The notes under the pieces: model-generated
What the model was told of the DNA's origin: nothing
Databases searched by the model: none
Seen by the model: the letters and a program-made list of their open reading frames with translations, nothing else
Translations under genes and position numbers: made by a program
Assembly (NCBI GenBank): GCA_030345135.1
Contig: CP128386.1
Location: forward strand, 2,629,677-2,693,676
Direction of reading: 5' to 3'
DNA: 64,000 bases
Source of the DNA: Chitinophagaceae bacterium DXS
GTDB lineage: Bacteria > Bacteroidota > Bacteroidia > Chitinophagales > Chitinophagaceae
Part shown: in pieces, positions 43,470 to 53,004 of the stretch
Layout: the number at the start of each line of letters is the position of its first letter
Numbering within the stretch: the first letter of the stretch is position 1

Positions 43470-44662
43470 CCCTTCAACACCTGGCTGCCATCTTCAATCT
43501 TCGCAATGTATACCTTCAGGTCTTTGTTCATATGCTGTTTATATGCTTTTGCAACATCTTCTACCAATGCATCAATACGATCTTCTTTTACCAGGTTAAT
43601 TGTGCAGCCGCCAAAGCCGCCACCCATCATTCTTGCACCAACAACGGCTGGATTATCTCTTACATAATCTACTAAAAAGTCAAGTTCTTTACAGCTCACC
43701 TCGTAGAGTTTACTTAAACCGTCGTGTGTTTCAAACATTTTTTTGCCAAATGCAACTATATCGTTGTTTTCAAGATCATTACATGCAGCCAATAAACGAG
43801 CATTCTCATCAACAACATATCTGCAACGGTTATAGATCAGATCATCATTTGGCTTTACATATTTATCTAACATTTCAACGTTAACGTCGCGAAGACTTTT
43901 AACTTCCGGATGATCTTGTTGTATAAATGAAAGGCCTTTCTCACATTGCATCCTGCGAACATTGTATTCGGATGAAGCGAGGGAATGATGCACATTTGTA
44001 TCCAGCAGAACAACTTTATAGCCATCCATTTGCAAAGGTTCATACACGTATTCCAGTGAACGGCAATCCAATCTTATAACATGGTTATGTTTGCCGAACA
44101 CGCTCGCAAACTGATCCATGATCCCGCATTGTACACCTGCAAATTCATGTTCTGCTTTTTGAGCCATTTTTACAAGTGTTTGCTTATCAAAACCAGCCTG
44201 AAAAAATGTATTTAATGCAAAAGCTGTAGCGCACTCTACGGCAGCAGAAGATGAAAGGCCGGCCCCAATAGGAACATCTGCAGTTAGCGCGGCGTCAAAA
44301 CCTTTTAATGCAAATCCTTTCTTTCTGAATTGTTCAACAACCCCTAAGATGTAGTTGGGCCAGGATTTGGATGTCTGCCTGGCAACGGAATGTATATCAG
44401 TTATAAAATGATCATTCAGGTCTATTGAATGCAAATGAATCTCTTCATCTGCACGCGGAGTTAAAGCTATATATGCAGCTTTATCGATTGCGGCCGGTAA
44501 AACAAATCCGTTATTGTAGTCGGTATGCTCACCTATAAGATTGATGCGTCCCGGAGAACAGGCAACAATTGTCTCGTTTTGAATAAAGGTTTCGAGTGAC
44601 ACAGGAATTTTTCTCTGTGTGGTGCGGGCCAATGATAGTTCTTCTGTCGCGTTACTGCTCAC
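43466..44662 (-). CDS. galK: Galactokinase
   Basis: 398 residues, GHMP kinase family. The galactokinase signature PGRINLIGEHTDYN is at about 36-49, the ATP loop PIGAGLSSSAA at about 133-143 and motif 3 MMGGGFGGCTINLV near 352-365. It phosphorylates alpha-galactose to galactose 1-phosphate in the cytosol, the first committed step of the Leloir pathway. galT and galE are not in the window. The stop codon lies in a heptad array. Confidence 0.94.
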   Translation of the reverse strand: MSSNATEELSLARTTQRKIPVSLETFIQNETIVACSPGRINLIGEHTDYNNGFVLPAAIDKAAYIALTPRADEEIHLHSIDLNDHFITDIHSVARQTSKSWPNYILGVVEQFRKKGFALKGFDAALTADVPIGAGLSSSAAVECATAFALNTFFQAGFDKQTLVKMAQKAEHEFAGVQCGIMDQFASVFGKHNHVIRLDCRSLEYVYEPLQMDGYKVVLLDTNVHHSLASSEYNVRRMQCEKGLSFIQQDHPEVKSLRDVNVEMLDKYVKPNDDLIYNRCRYVVDENARLLAACNDLENNDIVAFGKKMFETHDGLSKLYEVSCKELDFLVDYVRDNPAVVGARMMGGGFGGCTINLVKEDRIDALVEDVAKAYKQHMNKDLKVYIAKIEDGSQVLKG

Positions 44663-44781
44663 GTTTAATTATTTAGGTTGTGTATATGTTATATCGCACA
44701 TGTTGACAGCTACAGGGTATTTAAAGCATTCAAAGATAGGAAGTCTCCTTACTCTCCATTGTAGCCAAAAAGTTATATTGT

Positions 44782-45849
44782 CTATTTTTTCCCTGTAAGG
44801 GATTTAATAAATTGAATCTCTTTAGAATCGAACGGTGTTCCATCCGGTCTGAAAATATCATGGAACCAAACCGGCGGTTCTGCCCCACTGGGAATTGGTG
44901 TATCCCAGGCATACATTGTATTGGTTTTGCCGGCAACCAGTCCCCAGTTGATAGCAGCAATGTTTTCTTTCTTCAATACCGGCATAATGTTAAAGAACTT
45001 ACTACCCCTTAAACGCGCCATATATTCTGTGCAGATCAACGGACGATTGTAAGGTTTCAATGTATCAATACATGCCTGGTGCCCTTTTTCATCTTCATAG
45101 TTGTGATAGGTTATCACGTCTGAAGCTGCCAACTGATATGTGTTCAAATCTGTGAGTGGCTTGCTCCAAACGCCCGCAGATAAAGGTTGAGACGGATTTA
45201 CCTGTCGGCCCCAGGAAAACACGCTTTTTAGCAAAGGCAGGCTTTTGTTACCATAGCCTGAATTGCCGGGCTCGTTATACAGATCCCACAACAAAATCCT
45301 TTTATCATTCTTAAAAGTCGTCATAATGTCTTTTACATATTTCTCCAGCAAGGTTACAAGTGAAGGATCATCATAAATTAACTTGCCCGGATCTCTAAGC
45401 CAGCCGGAGTTATGAATACCTTTCTTAGGCTCCGGTTGTTTACCGGCTTTATAACTTTCATTCCAGCAATCATCAAAAAACACAAACATGGTTACAATAT
45501 GATGCTTGTCCGCAATGCTCAAATATTCATTGATGCGTTTTTTAAATCCCGTTGCATCTTCCTGCCATGCTACGTGATGCAAAAACACACGCATACAGTT
45601 TAAGCCGATTGATTCAGCATATCCCAACTCCTTGTCAATTGTTGCAGGATCAAATGTCGGCGCCTGCCACATCTCCAATTGATTGATAGCTGAGCTTGGT
45701 ATAAAATCACAGCCGCGCAACCAGCCCCATTGTTTGTACCACTCATTTGCTTTTTGCACAGACCAAACTCCGCGTTCATCCTGAGCAGAGCCTGTTAACG
45801 CGATGCATCCACTCAGTAATAAAAAAAAGACAATCTTTTTCATGTTCAT
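44782..45849 (-). CDS. Clan GH-A glycoside hydrolase (GH5/GH2-like), secreted
   Basis: 355 residues with a signal peptide (about 1-22). A TIM-barrel hydrolase with the acid/base Glu in WDLYNEPG (about 195) and the nucleophile Glu in LICTEYMAR (about 276), the strand-4 and strand-7 positions of clan GH-A. The WGWLRGCDFIPSSAINQLEMW opening (split: WGWLRGCDFIPSS, INQLEMW) is typical of a Bacteroidota group annotated as cellulase-like or 1,4-beta-xylanase. The substrate is uncertain. Confidence 0.82.
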   Translation of the reverse strand: MNMKKIVFFLLLSGCIALTGSAQDERGVWSVQKANEWYKQWGWLRGCDFIPSSAINQLEMWQAPTFDPATIDKELGYAESIGLNCMRVFLHHVAWQEDATGFKKRINEYLSIADKHHIVTMFVFFDDCWNESYKAGKQPEPKKGIHNSGWLRDPGKLIYDDPSLVTLLEKYVKDIMTTFKNDKRILLWDLYNEPGNSGYGNKSLPLLKSVFSWGRQVNPSQPLSAGVWSKPLTDLNTYQLAASDVITYHNYEDEKGHQACIDTLKPYNRPLICTEYMARLRGSKFFNIMPVLKKENIAAINWGLVAGKTNTMYAWDTPIPSGAEPPVWFHDIFRPDGTPFDSKEIQFIKSLTGKK

Positions 45850-45955
45850 TTTTTTAAAAGAATATCCAACACTATCATAAACCGTTTGTTGTTAAGTGGT
45901 TTAATTAGATTTATTCAGTGCGGATATTCTCATAAGTTTTAGTTTTTTCTCTTTT

Positions 45956-46005
45956 AAAAAGGAAGCACATTGTATACTATGATTAGTTAAATGGAGGCTT
46001 CCTTT
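45956..46005 (-). terminator. Possible terminator of the GH127 gene
   Basis: AAAGGAAGC (46005-45997) pairs with GCTTCCTTT (45966-45958) on the minus strand over 9 bp with a long 30-nt loop, then TTTAA. The long loop makes this a weak call. Confidence 0.4.
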
Positions 46006-46055
46006 ACTTTTTTAATGCTAACTTAAAACCATAATTGCTGTAAAAATATTTGCCG

Positions 46056-48128
46056 CTATTCCACAACGGGAAATGCTGTTATTCTCAATCTTGCTGCACC
46101 CATTGGCACCAGCGTAATATCATCTTCCTTACTGTTAACTTTTACCGGGCTTTGTGGCAACACACCGCACAAACCATATTGATCTATTTTCCAATCCTCA
46201 ATTATCTTTCCTTTTGCTTTTATTTCCAATGGAACACTTTCTAATGTAAATGGAAAATTATTTGCTGGCCAGCTCTTCTTAACTACTTTAAACTGCGTTG
46301 CAGGATTACTGTTATTCAAGACAAGTCCGTAGTTCCAGTTTGAAGCCGGATAAATCTCGAATGACGGCCATTTGGATGGATCCGCTGAAGCCTGCCATTT
46401 AGAATCGCCAATTGCAGAAGCTTTACTATCCATTTGTTTGTAGTCTTCTTTTATTTTAAGAGAGAATATAAGCGGTCCATAATTTACACTCGCGCTGTTT
46501 TTATTCCGTTCCCATTTCTTAACAGAAACTTCCATGGGAAGCACAAGCTCTACAACATCTTTATCATTCCACGTTCTTTCAATGCGTGTATATGCTCCGG
46601 GTTTGTTTTCTGACTTCACAACTTTGCCATTAATTGATAGTGTTGCGTTGTTGCACCATGCCGGTATGCGCAGGTACAATGGGAAGGATGCTCCTTTGGC
46701 TACATTCACCTGTATTTTAATGTGCTCATCAAACGGATAATTTGTTTCCTGTTTAAGTGTTACTTTTTCACCAGAACCAACAGTTGCAGTCACTTCGTTT
46801 GTTCCATACAGCATGTCAACCAGGCCATTATCCGGTGTAGCCATCCACATATATTCTGCATAGTAAGGCCACCCCTGTGCATGATTGTGTTGACAGCATC
46901 TGCTGCTGAAAGGATTCATCATCAGGAACGGACCATCATTCTGTATGCCTGGCGCATGATTCTTACTATCACTCAACACCATATTAGGAGCAGTTAAATA
47001 CCGCAGCGCTTTAAAGTCGGGCATAACTGCCGCCGGGTATGTGTTGAATGCAACATCTTCACAATTATCAGCCCAGAAAACATCACCTGTAATACCGGCC
47101 AAGATTTCATCGCTGGCCATTTGTTCTACCATACCGCAGGTTTCAACAGCCTGTCGCGGATCATCATATCCCTTGCGTGCATTTTCATCAGCACCGAACA
47201 TTCCGCCCGGCACTTGTCCGTACAAATTCCTGATAATATGAAAGTCGTTATAAGTGGCTGCCAGGTGATCAGGGTTTTTCGATTGCAGGTAATAAGTTGC
47301 CGGCTCTCTGAAACATTGTGCAATGTTCACATTATGCCAGTTAGGCAAATTATCTTTCTGCATCCAGTTCGCAGTATTGCGATGAATTTTTTCAGCAAGA
47401 TCCAAAAGCCAGGATTCACCGGTGCGGTTATACAGCCAATAAATACTATAAAGATTATCTCCTCCACGGCTGTTTTCCCAATAAATTTTTAAAAGCTTTT
47501 CATCTGGCACAGTTGATTGCCATTTGAAGTATTTAGTGATGAAGGGAATAACTCTTGCATCCTGAGTGTACTCGTAATAAGATTGCATGCACCATAACAT
47601 GATCATATTCGGCCAGAGGTCGGGCGTTGCGCCTTTATTATCCTGATGCTGACTTTCTACAATGGCAGGGCCGAAATAACCGTTGGGTTGCTGGCTTTCA
47701 AAAGCTTTATCGAGCCATAATCTGGTTTCTTTAATGATGGCATCATCATGAAGTACATAACCTAAATCTCCATAGCCCTTTAGCCAGTAAGGCACTTCTT
47801 CCCAACCATGATCGCCGGTACCGTTACCGCTGAACCATGCATTGTTTTTTTTATCCAGCCAGGCGCTGATTTCTCCCAGATGTCCAGTAAGACCATCTCT
47901 CTGCAGTTCAAGATATTTTTTAACCCATCCTCCGGGCGTTATTGCCCCGATGGGCAATTTTGTGAAGTTTGACGATTGAAGCGGAGCCTTATTGGAAATG
48001 TAAAATGCATTGGTTGTTAACGTTGAAGGCCTGGCAACGGAAGATATTTTAGCGTTGTTATCTACCCTCCAATAAATAAGCAGGAAGGATAAGAGAACCA
48101 AACAAATGAAACCTACACTATTTTTCAT
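46056..48128 (-). CDS. GH127 beta-L-arabinofuranosidase, exported
   Basis: 690 residues with a hydrophobic N-terminal segment (about 5-22) acting as signal or anchor. The (alpha/alpha)6 barrel contains AVETCGMVEQM (about 330) and SRCCQHNHAQGW (about 411), which match the Glu-Cys and Cys-Cys zinc/nucleophile cluster of GH127 enzymes such as HypBA1. These release beta-L-arabinofuranose, for example from pectic side chains or hydroxyproline-linked arabinans. It lies in the same minus-strand carbohydrate run as the GH51 and GH43 genes. Confidence 0.88.
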   Translation of the reverse strand: MKNSVGFICLVLLSFLLIYWRVDNNAKISSVARPSTLTTNAFYISNKAPLQSSNFTKLPIGAITPGGWVKKYLELQRDGLTGHLGEISAWLDKKNNAWFSGNGTGDHGWEEVPYWLKGYGDLGYVLHDDAIIKETRLWLDKAFESQQPNGYFGPAIVESQHQDNKGATPDLWPNMIMLWCMQSYYEYTQDARVIPFITKYFKWQSTVPDEKLLKIYWENSRGGDNLYSIYWLYNRTGESWLLDLAEKIHRNTANWMQKDNLPNWHNVNIAQCFREPATYYLQSKNPDHLAATYNDFHIIRNLYGQVPGGMFGADENARKGYDDPRQAVETCGMVEQMASDEILAGITGDVFWADNCEDVAFNTYPAAVMPDFKALRYLTAPNMVLSDSKNHAPGIQNDGPFLMMNPFSSRCCQHNHAQGWPYYAEYMWMATPDNGLVDMLYGTNEVTATVGSGEKVTLKQETNYPFDEHIKIQVNVAKGASFPLYLRIPAWCNNATLSINGKVVKSENKPGAYTRIERTWNDKDVVELVLPMEVSVKKWERNKNSASVNYGPLIFSLKIKEDYKQMDSKASAIGDSKWQASADPSKWPSFEIYPASNWNYGLVLNNSNPATQFKVVKKSWPANNFPFTLESVPLEIKAKGKIIEDWKIDQYGLCGVLPQSPVKVNSKEDDITLVPMGAARLRITAFPVVE

Positions 48129-48294
48129 GGCATAACGCGGGGTTAAATAAAAATGGCTTATGCAAACGTTTACTTATTTAGCTGTCGCTCCTTTGCTTAC
48201 AGAGGGAAAATCAAATGAAAGCAATTCAATGCAATCGTTTACGTTGTAAATATAAAAAAACGATTTTTTAAAACCCAAATTTTTCTTTATTCCT

Positions 48295-48326
48295 AAAAAA
48301 AATGCTGGCGGTCCGCCAGCATTTTC
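48295..48326 (-). terminator. Terminator of the nucleotidyltransferase gene
   Basis: Stem AATGCTGGCGG (48301-48311) with CCGCCAGCATT (48313-48323), effectively a GGTCC loop, followed on the minus strand by eight T. It is close to symmetrical and could work in both directions. Confidence 0.85.
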
Positions 48327-48343
48327 AATTATTTAAACCTCAG

Positions 48344-49336
48344 TTAACCAAAATCTATTTCAGTATTATCTCCGATATTAAGGCTTCTGCTTAATCCCTT
48401 AACGCTGGCATCACTACCTATAAGCGAATTATCAATAACTACTTCGTAAAGGTTGGTGTAAGAGCCGATAATACTGTCACGCACAATTGAGTATTGGATG
48501 GTGGTGTTGGCTCCTACGGATACATGCGGTCCCAAAATCGCATTTTTAAGCACACAACCGGGCCCTATGCTCACCGGGGGAATAAGAATTGAGTTTTCCG
48601 ATTCCAGGCTCTCATGAATATGCCCACCAAATTTCTTCAGGAGTGTTGCATTGCTTTCGAGCAATGTCTCTTTCTTTCCGCAGTCAAACCAGTTTTTTAC
48701 TTTAAAGGCTTTAAAACTCGCGCCGCGCTTTATCATACAATCCAGGGCATCTGTAAGATTGTATTCGCCGTAACTCTTGATGTTCTGGGCAAATAAATGG
48801 TGAAGGCATTCAAACAAAAAATGGGTCTCACGTATTTTATAAAGTCCCACCAAAGCCATATTGCTTTTAGGAATGGCTGGTTTTTCTACAACATGTTCAA
48901 TAAATCCTTCGTCGCTTATTTCCGCAACACCGAAAATCCGGGGATCATCAACCTTCTTTACTCCGAGCATGCTGAAAGGACTGTTGATTACTTCCTTTAC
49001 ATCATACTCGCAAATGGTATCACCCAATACGACAAAAACCTCATCGTTACCAACAAGGCTTTTAGTTAATTCAATTGCATGGCCCGTTCCCTGCCTTTCA
49101 TTCTGATACACAAAATGACAGGTAAGGTGTGGATAAGTTTGCTTTACATATTCCTGTATCTTCTCGCCCAGGTATCCAACGATAAAAATAAATTCCTGGA
49201 TCCCTGCCTCATTTAACTGATCTACAATAAAACTTAATATTGTTTTACCTGCAATTGGAATAAGTGCTTTTGGCTGTGTATATGTATGTGGTCGAAGTTT
49301 AGCGCCCGCCCCGGCCACAGGTATAATTGCTTTCAT
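48344..49336 (-). CDS. Sugar-phosphate nucleotidyltransferase with left-handed beta-helix tail
   Basis: 330 residues. The N-terminal domain (about 1-235) is a nucleotidyltransferase with the variant pyrophosphorylase signature GAGAKLRPHTYTQPKALIPI (about 8-27) and GDTICEYD near 107. The C-terminal hexapeptide repeats (about 245-330: SVGANTTI, SIIGSYTNL style) form a left-handed beta-helix. It would activate a sugar 1-phosphate to NDP-sugar, for example dTDP- or UDP-glucose. The exact sugar cannot be read. It may supply precursors for envelope glycans rather than belong to the catabolic block. Confidence 0.85.
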   Translation of the reverse strand: MKAIIPVAGAGAKLRPHTYTQPKALIPIAGKTILSFIVDQLNEAGIQEFIFIVGYLGEKIQEYVKQTYPHLTCHFVYQNERQGTGHAIELTKSLVGNDEVFVVLGDTICEYDVKEVINSPFSMLGVKKVDDPRIFGVAEISDEGFIEHVVEKPAIPKSNMALVGLYKIRETHFLFECLHHLFAQNIKSYGEYNLTDALDCMIKRGASFKAFKVKNWFDCGKKETLLESNATLLKKFGGHIHESLESENSILIPPVSIGPGCVLKNAILGPHVSVGANTTIQYSIVRDSIIGSYTNLYEVVIDNSLIGSDASVKGLSRSLNIGDNTEIDFG

Positions 49337-49531
49337 GGAGGTTACCCTTTTAATTTATCATCCTTCAATTGTCATGCTAACACTTTATAAAGGCGGCGTG
49401 AAAATAGTAAAATCTTTTTTTTATACAAGTTTTGTGGGTAATTCGTACGTAAATAAGGAAATTTAAGCAGTTTTAACACGCGTTTCTACCAAACAGTGCT
49501 AACTTGTATGCATCGTCTAAATTGACTAAAA

Positions 49532-49771
49532 ATGATGACCTTGCTAAGAAAATATATGATTGTTCCAGCCCTTTGCATGATAACGGCTGGCACTTTTGCC
49601 CAGGAACCGGGCGCAAAAAAAATTGCCGATCAGGGCAATGAAAAGGGTGAAAAGAAATTGCAGCAGAAAGAAGCGGCACAGCAATTAAAGGAAAAACCTG
49701 CTAAAGTTTCAGATTCTACTCATAAAGCAGCAATGCACGGTAAGAAGACTTGCGGAATTAAGAAAAATTGA
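49532..49771 (+). CDS. Small exported Lys/Gln-rich protein
   Basis: 79 residues with a signal peptide (about 1-23, ending TAGTFAQ) and a highly charged, low-complexity mature part rich in Lys, Gln and Glu. No family recognised. A heptad array and a strong terminator follow the stop codon, which supports a real transcript. Confidence 0.6.
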   Translation: MMTLLRKYMIVPALCMITAGTFAQEPGAKKIADQGNEKGEKKLQQKEAAQQLKEKPAKVSDSTHKAAMHGKKTCGIKKN

Positions 49772-49776
49772 AGAAG

Positions 49777-49811
49777 AGCTTAAAGCCCAAAGCGTAAAGC
49801 CTAAAACTGAA
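49777..49811. repeat. Heptad array, AGCNNAA family
   Basis: Five phased units (AGCTTAA, AGCCCAA, AGCGTAA, AGCCTAA, AACTGAA) six bases after the stop codon of the small exported protein; most contain TAA or TGA on the coding strand. Confidence 0.78.
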
Positions 49812-49848
49812 AAGGTCGCGATAAGAATATTCCATAGATTATAAAATG

Positions 49849-49884
49849 AAGGCCGGAATTGAACTTTCAATTCCGGCCTTTTTA
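49849..49884 (+). terminator. Terminator of the small exported protein gene
   Basis: Perfect 15-bp arms AAGGCCGGAATTGAA (49849-49863) and TTCAATTCCGGCCTT (49866-49880) followed by T residues; nearly symmetrical, so it could also act for the minus-strand S41 gene. Confidence 0.9.
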
Positions 49885-49945
49885 TTGTTGAGCTAAATGC
49901 TTCCGCTTTCAATTATCCCCGCCTGAACGACTTCAGTCGGGCAGG

Positions 49946-49966
49946 AATTTTCAATTTTCAATTTCT
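49946..49966. repeat. Heptad array, AATTTTC family, at the S41 stop codon
   Basis: Three units (AATTTTC twice, AATTTCT); the TGA of the S41 protease gene (49960-49958) lies within the array and another TGA follows 7 bp later on the coding strand. Confidence 0.72.
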
Positions 49967-51460
49967 CCTCGCCATTTTCCCTTTCTCTACAAACGATCCT
50001 GAAAATTTCCGGGCAGTAAGCTGCTTGTAAGCCACGTCATAAGGTTTCTGCCTGGCAAGTGCTCTTCTGTTTGATTCATCCGAAAAATTCGGTCCGCCTT
50101 TTCTGCCAAATGTGCCATTACTGATATAATACAACGCTGTACCCAGGCATGGCTCAGTAACATCTCCCCAGCTTTTATTAACCCCGTCCGCAACGAGCTT
50201 GTCAGGAACAAATCCCGAATAATAATCGCCTACATTCTGACTATTAACTGTTTTGAACGAAATGGGATAGATAGAATAATTAAATATATCTATCGGGAAA
50301 AAACCAACAGGTTTGCCATATGTTGTGTCGCCTACAAGCTTCACATCCATATAAGGGCGCAGGTTATTGATGAGCAATTCGCTGGCAGACGCCGAGCTGC
50401 CGCTAACGATAAAAAATACACGCGTTAAACCGGTTATAGCACCTGCTTTTTCAAAATTCACCACATTATTGGCCTGGGTAAAAATGTCTGTTGGATATTG
50501 ATTATAAGGATCCTTCCTGTACAGCAACGGATATTTTCCAGCCTGTAAGGAATCGTTATATATGTAAGTGTACATTTTCTTGCCATTGGCTGAAGCCGGA
50601 GCGATCAGGTTGGCTAAAGTATCTTGTGTTGCAGTAGAGCCACCGCGGTTATATCTTAAATCAACAATCAGGTCGTTAATTCCTGCAGCAGCGAAGTCGT
50701 TAAATGCGTTAGCTAGTTCGTTGCGGGACGTTTGACCGAAGAACTGATTAAATACAAGATATCCAATCTTATGCGTCTGCGCGTTATCAGATAAAACGTT
50801 TTCATACAACACCGAATTTGCCGTGTAATTGGCATAGTTAAGGGTTGATGTAGTAGTTGTTCCATCTGGCTTTGTGAATTCAAACGTAGCACTGGTAGCT
50901 GTGCCAAAAAAGGTATTGTTTAAAATATCAATGCTGGCATTGTCGTACGCTATCGGCGTGTTATTTATCTTACTAACATACCAACCGCGCTCAACCCCTG
51001 CGATACCGGCCGGGGATTTGTCGTACACATAATTTACAAACCAATATACAGAATCAACGGGCTCTGCCCTATCAAGAGATGCTGCTTTTACAAGAAAACC
51101 GAAATCATTGCTGGTGCCGGTTTGCAGCCCCTCAGACTCCGCGTTGGTTGTCACAAAACTATATCTGTCAAGTGGCTGGTACGCTCGGATAGCATCCATT
51201 TCGTTTGTAGCAGCTTCCTCATCCGTCGCACCGGTATAACCGCGCGGGTTAAACACATCGTATGACGGAATTACCTCGTGCCAAAAGTAAACTTCCTTTG
51301 TGTAGAGATATACAGAATCCTTGAGCAGGTCGCTTTGGCTTGGGGTGCCATTTCCGGTTGTATCAGTACCAGATCCTCCGCTGTCATTCAGCTCCTTCTG
51401 ACAAGAAAAGAGCGATGAAAAACAAACTGCCACGATGATTAGCAAAAAGGCGTTTCTCAT
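49958..51460 (-). CDS. S41 family protease lipoprotein
   Basis: 500 residues with a lipobox (SSLFSC, Cys about 20). A PDZ-like domain (about 130-200) precedes the S41 tail-specific-protease core: DLRYNRGGS (about 272-280), the Ser in SGSSASASELL (about 355) and the Lys in TYGKPVGF (about 381), a Ser/Lys dyad. C-terminal processing peptidases of this group cleave proteins in the periplasm. The substrate is unknown. Confidence 0.88.
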   Translation of the reverse strand: MRNAFLLIIVAVCFSSLFSCQKELNDSGGSGTDTTGNGTPSQSDLLKDSVYLYTKEVYFWHEVIPSYDVFNPRGYTGATDEEAATNEMDAIRAYQPLDRYSFVTTNAESEGLQTGTSNDFGFLVKAASLDRAEPVDSVYWFVNYVYDKSPAGIAGVERGWYVSKINNTPIAYDNASIDILNNTFFGTATSATFEFTKPDGTTTTSTLNYANYTANSVLYENVLSDNAQTHKIGYLVFNQFFGQTSRNELANAFNDFAAAGINDLIVDLRYNRGGSTATQDTLANLIAPASANGKKMYTYIYNDSLQAGKYPLLYRKDPYNQYPTDIFTQANNVVNFEKAGAITGLTRVFFIVSGSSASASELLINNLRPYMDVKLVGDTTYGKPVGFFPIDIFNYSIYPISFKTVNSQNVGDYYSGFVPDKLVADGVNKSWGDVTEPCLGTALYYISNGTFGRKGGPNFSDESNRRALARQKPYDVAYKQLTARKFSGSFVEKGKMARRN

Positions 51461-51573
51461 ATTCTGATTTTATTTATGCTATAATAACGAAAAACCGAAG
51501 GCTTATTGTTGCATACAAGGTAAAAAACCGATTTTTGTAGATCAATATTAATTATTCTGATACACAATTTACT

Positions 51574-52245
51574 ATGAACATCGCACAATTTATAGATCAT
51601 ACCATATTAAAACCAACTACTCTAATAAAAGATATTGAAAAGGTGTGTAATGATGCTTTACAATATAAATTTTGTGCGGTCTGTATTCCTCCTCCACTCA
51701 TAAAAACCGCGAGGAATTTTCTAGAGGGAAGCAATATTAAAGTCGCGACCGTAATCGGATTCCCGTTTGGTTATTCGGCGGTCGAGGCAAAAATTGCTGA
51801 AATAGTGCTCGCAATGGTGGATGGTGCTGATGAGCTGGATATTGTTATCAATCTTGTAGCCCTTAAAAACAATGACTGGACTTATCTCGCCAACGAAATA
51901 AACCACATAATGCCCGTTATCAAAAGCAAACAGAAAACGGTGAAAATTATTATTGAAAGCGGCGTGTTAACAGATGAGGAAATTATTAAATGTTGCGAAC
52001 TCTACGGAGCTGCAGGAATTGATTATTTAAAAACATCTACAGGCTATGCGGAAAAGGGAGCAACGGTGGAAGCTGTAAAATTAATGCGCGCCCATCTGCC
52101 CGAACATATACAAATAAAAGCATCCGGCGGAATCCGGGATTATGCCTTTGCCAAAGAATTGATAGACGCCGGAGCAACAAGGTTGGGCTGTAGTGCAAGC
52201 GTGGCCATAGCCCAGGGAGAAAGTGCGGGCGCGGGCGGGTATTAA
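51574..52245 (+). CDS. deoC: Deoxyribose-phosphate aldolase
   Basis: 223 residues, class I aldolase TIM barrel. The Schiff-base Lys is K153 in YLKTSTGY, with a second conserved Lys in QIKASGGIRD (about 182). IDHTILKPT opens the protein, as in other DeoC enzymes. It cleaves deoxyribose 5-phosphate to acetaldehyde and glyceraldehyde 3-phosphate in nucleoside catabolism, in the cytosol. Monocistronic, divergent from the S41 gene. Confidence 0.95.
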   Translation: MNIAQFIDHTILKPTTLIKDIEKVCNDALQYKFCAVCIPPPLIKTARNFLEGSNIKVATVIGFPFGYSAVEAKIAEIVLAMVDGADELDIVINLVALKNNDWTYLANEINHIMPVIKSKQKTVKIIIESGVLTDEEIIKCCELYGAAGIDYLKTSTGYAEKGATVEAVKLMRAHLPEHIQIKASGGIRDYAFAKELIDAGATRLGCSASVAIAQGESAGAGGY

Positions 52246-52251
52246 AAAATA

Positions 52252-52279
52252 AAAATTCAAAAGTAGAAAGTAAAAAAAT
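52252..52279. repeat. Heptad array after deoC
   Basis: Four phased units (AAAATTC, AAAAGTA, GAAAGTA, AAAAAAT) starting seven bases after the deoC stop codon. Together with 52425-52458, this is all that is recognised in the 320-bp gap. Confidence 0.6.
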
Positions 52280-52424
52280 CTGGAGAACCGGACCTGCTAT
52301 CAAAAGCACTACAATCTTCAAATCGACAATTGGAATAAATTTGCTTCAATACCGAGCTGCAATTATTCTCGTTTTTTTTCGTTACGCTGACGGGCCATTG
52401 GTAAATGTTCTAGTGCGCGCTGTT

Positions 52425-52458
52425 TTTTGAATTTTACTTTTGAATTTTGACTTTCGAT
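52425..52458. repeat. Heptad array, TTTTGAA/TTTTGAC family, third copy
   Basis: TTTTGAA, TTTTAC (6 bp, a slip), TTTTGAA, TTTTGAC and TTTCGAT, matching the words at 31597-31717. Further TTTTGGC/TTTTGGT words continue to about 52510. TAAATTTG at 52522-52529 fits a -7 box for the SPOR gene. Confidence 0.65.
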
Positions 52459-52565
52459 CCTGGTCTGAATTTTTAGTTTCCCTTTTGGCTTTTGGTTAAT
52501 ACTTTTTGAAGATTAGAATTGTAAATTTGTTCGCCGCTAATGTCACTCATAAAAGCAATTAATAT

Positions 52566-52976
52566 ATGAAATCTGCTGTATTTATATGTTTTCTGTTGTT
52601 TGTATGTTTTACTGTTAGCGCAGCTGATTCAATTGTAATCAAGAAAGATCCCCGCCTTGACATTCTTTCTGCAAGGCAGGTCTCAATTAATAAATTTACA
52701 TCTAAAATGACCAGCGCAGGGTTGTATAAAGGATACCGCCTGCAGGTGTTAAATACCCGAAGCAGGGAAGATGCTTTTAAAATGAAGGCTGATTTGCTGC
52801 GCCAATATCCTGATCAAAAAACTTATATGTTTTTCCAGTCTCCTTATTTTAAAGTAAGGTTTGGAAACTTTACAGAAAGAAGTGATGCCGAGCGATATAA
52901 GAAGGAATTAAGCCTGATATATCCGCAGGGTATTTACGTTATTGAAGATGCTATAGAACTTTCATCAATAGAATAA
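52566..52976 (+). CDS. SPOR domain protein, exported
   Basis: 136 residues with a signal peptide (about 1-19). The SPOR domain covers about 55-130: YRLQVLNTRSREDAFKMK and FKVRFGNFTERSDAERYKKEL patterns (each split here). SPOR domains bind glycan strands of peptidoglycan that lack peptide stems and target proteins to the septum. It lies 28 bp upstream of the M20 amidohydrolase, so the two may be co-transcribed. Confidence 0.88.
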   Translation: MKSAVFICFLLFVCFTVSAADSIVIKKDPRLDILSARQVSINKFTSKMTSAGLYKGYRLQVLNTRSREDAFKMKADLLRQYPDQKTYMFFQSPYFKVRFGNFTERSDAERYKKELSLIYPQGIYVIEDAIELSSIE

Positions 52977-53004
52977 ACTTTCCTGCCACCAACAGGTGAG
53001 TTGC

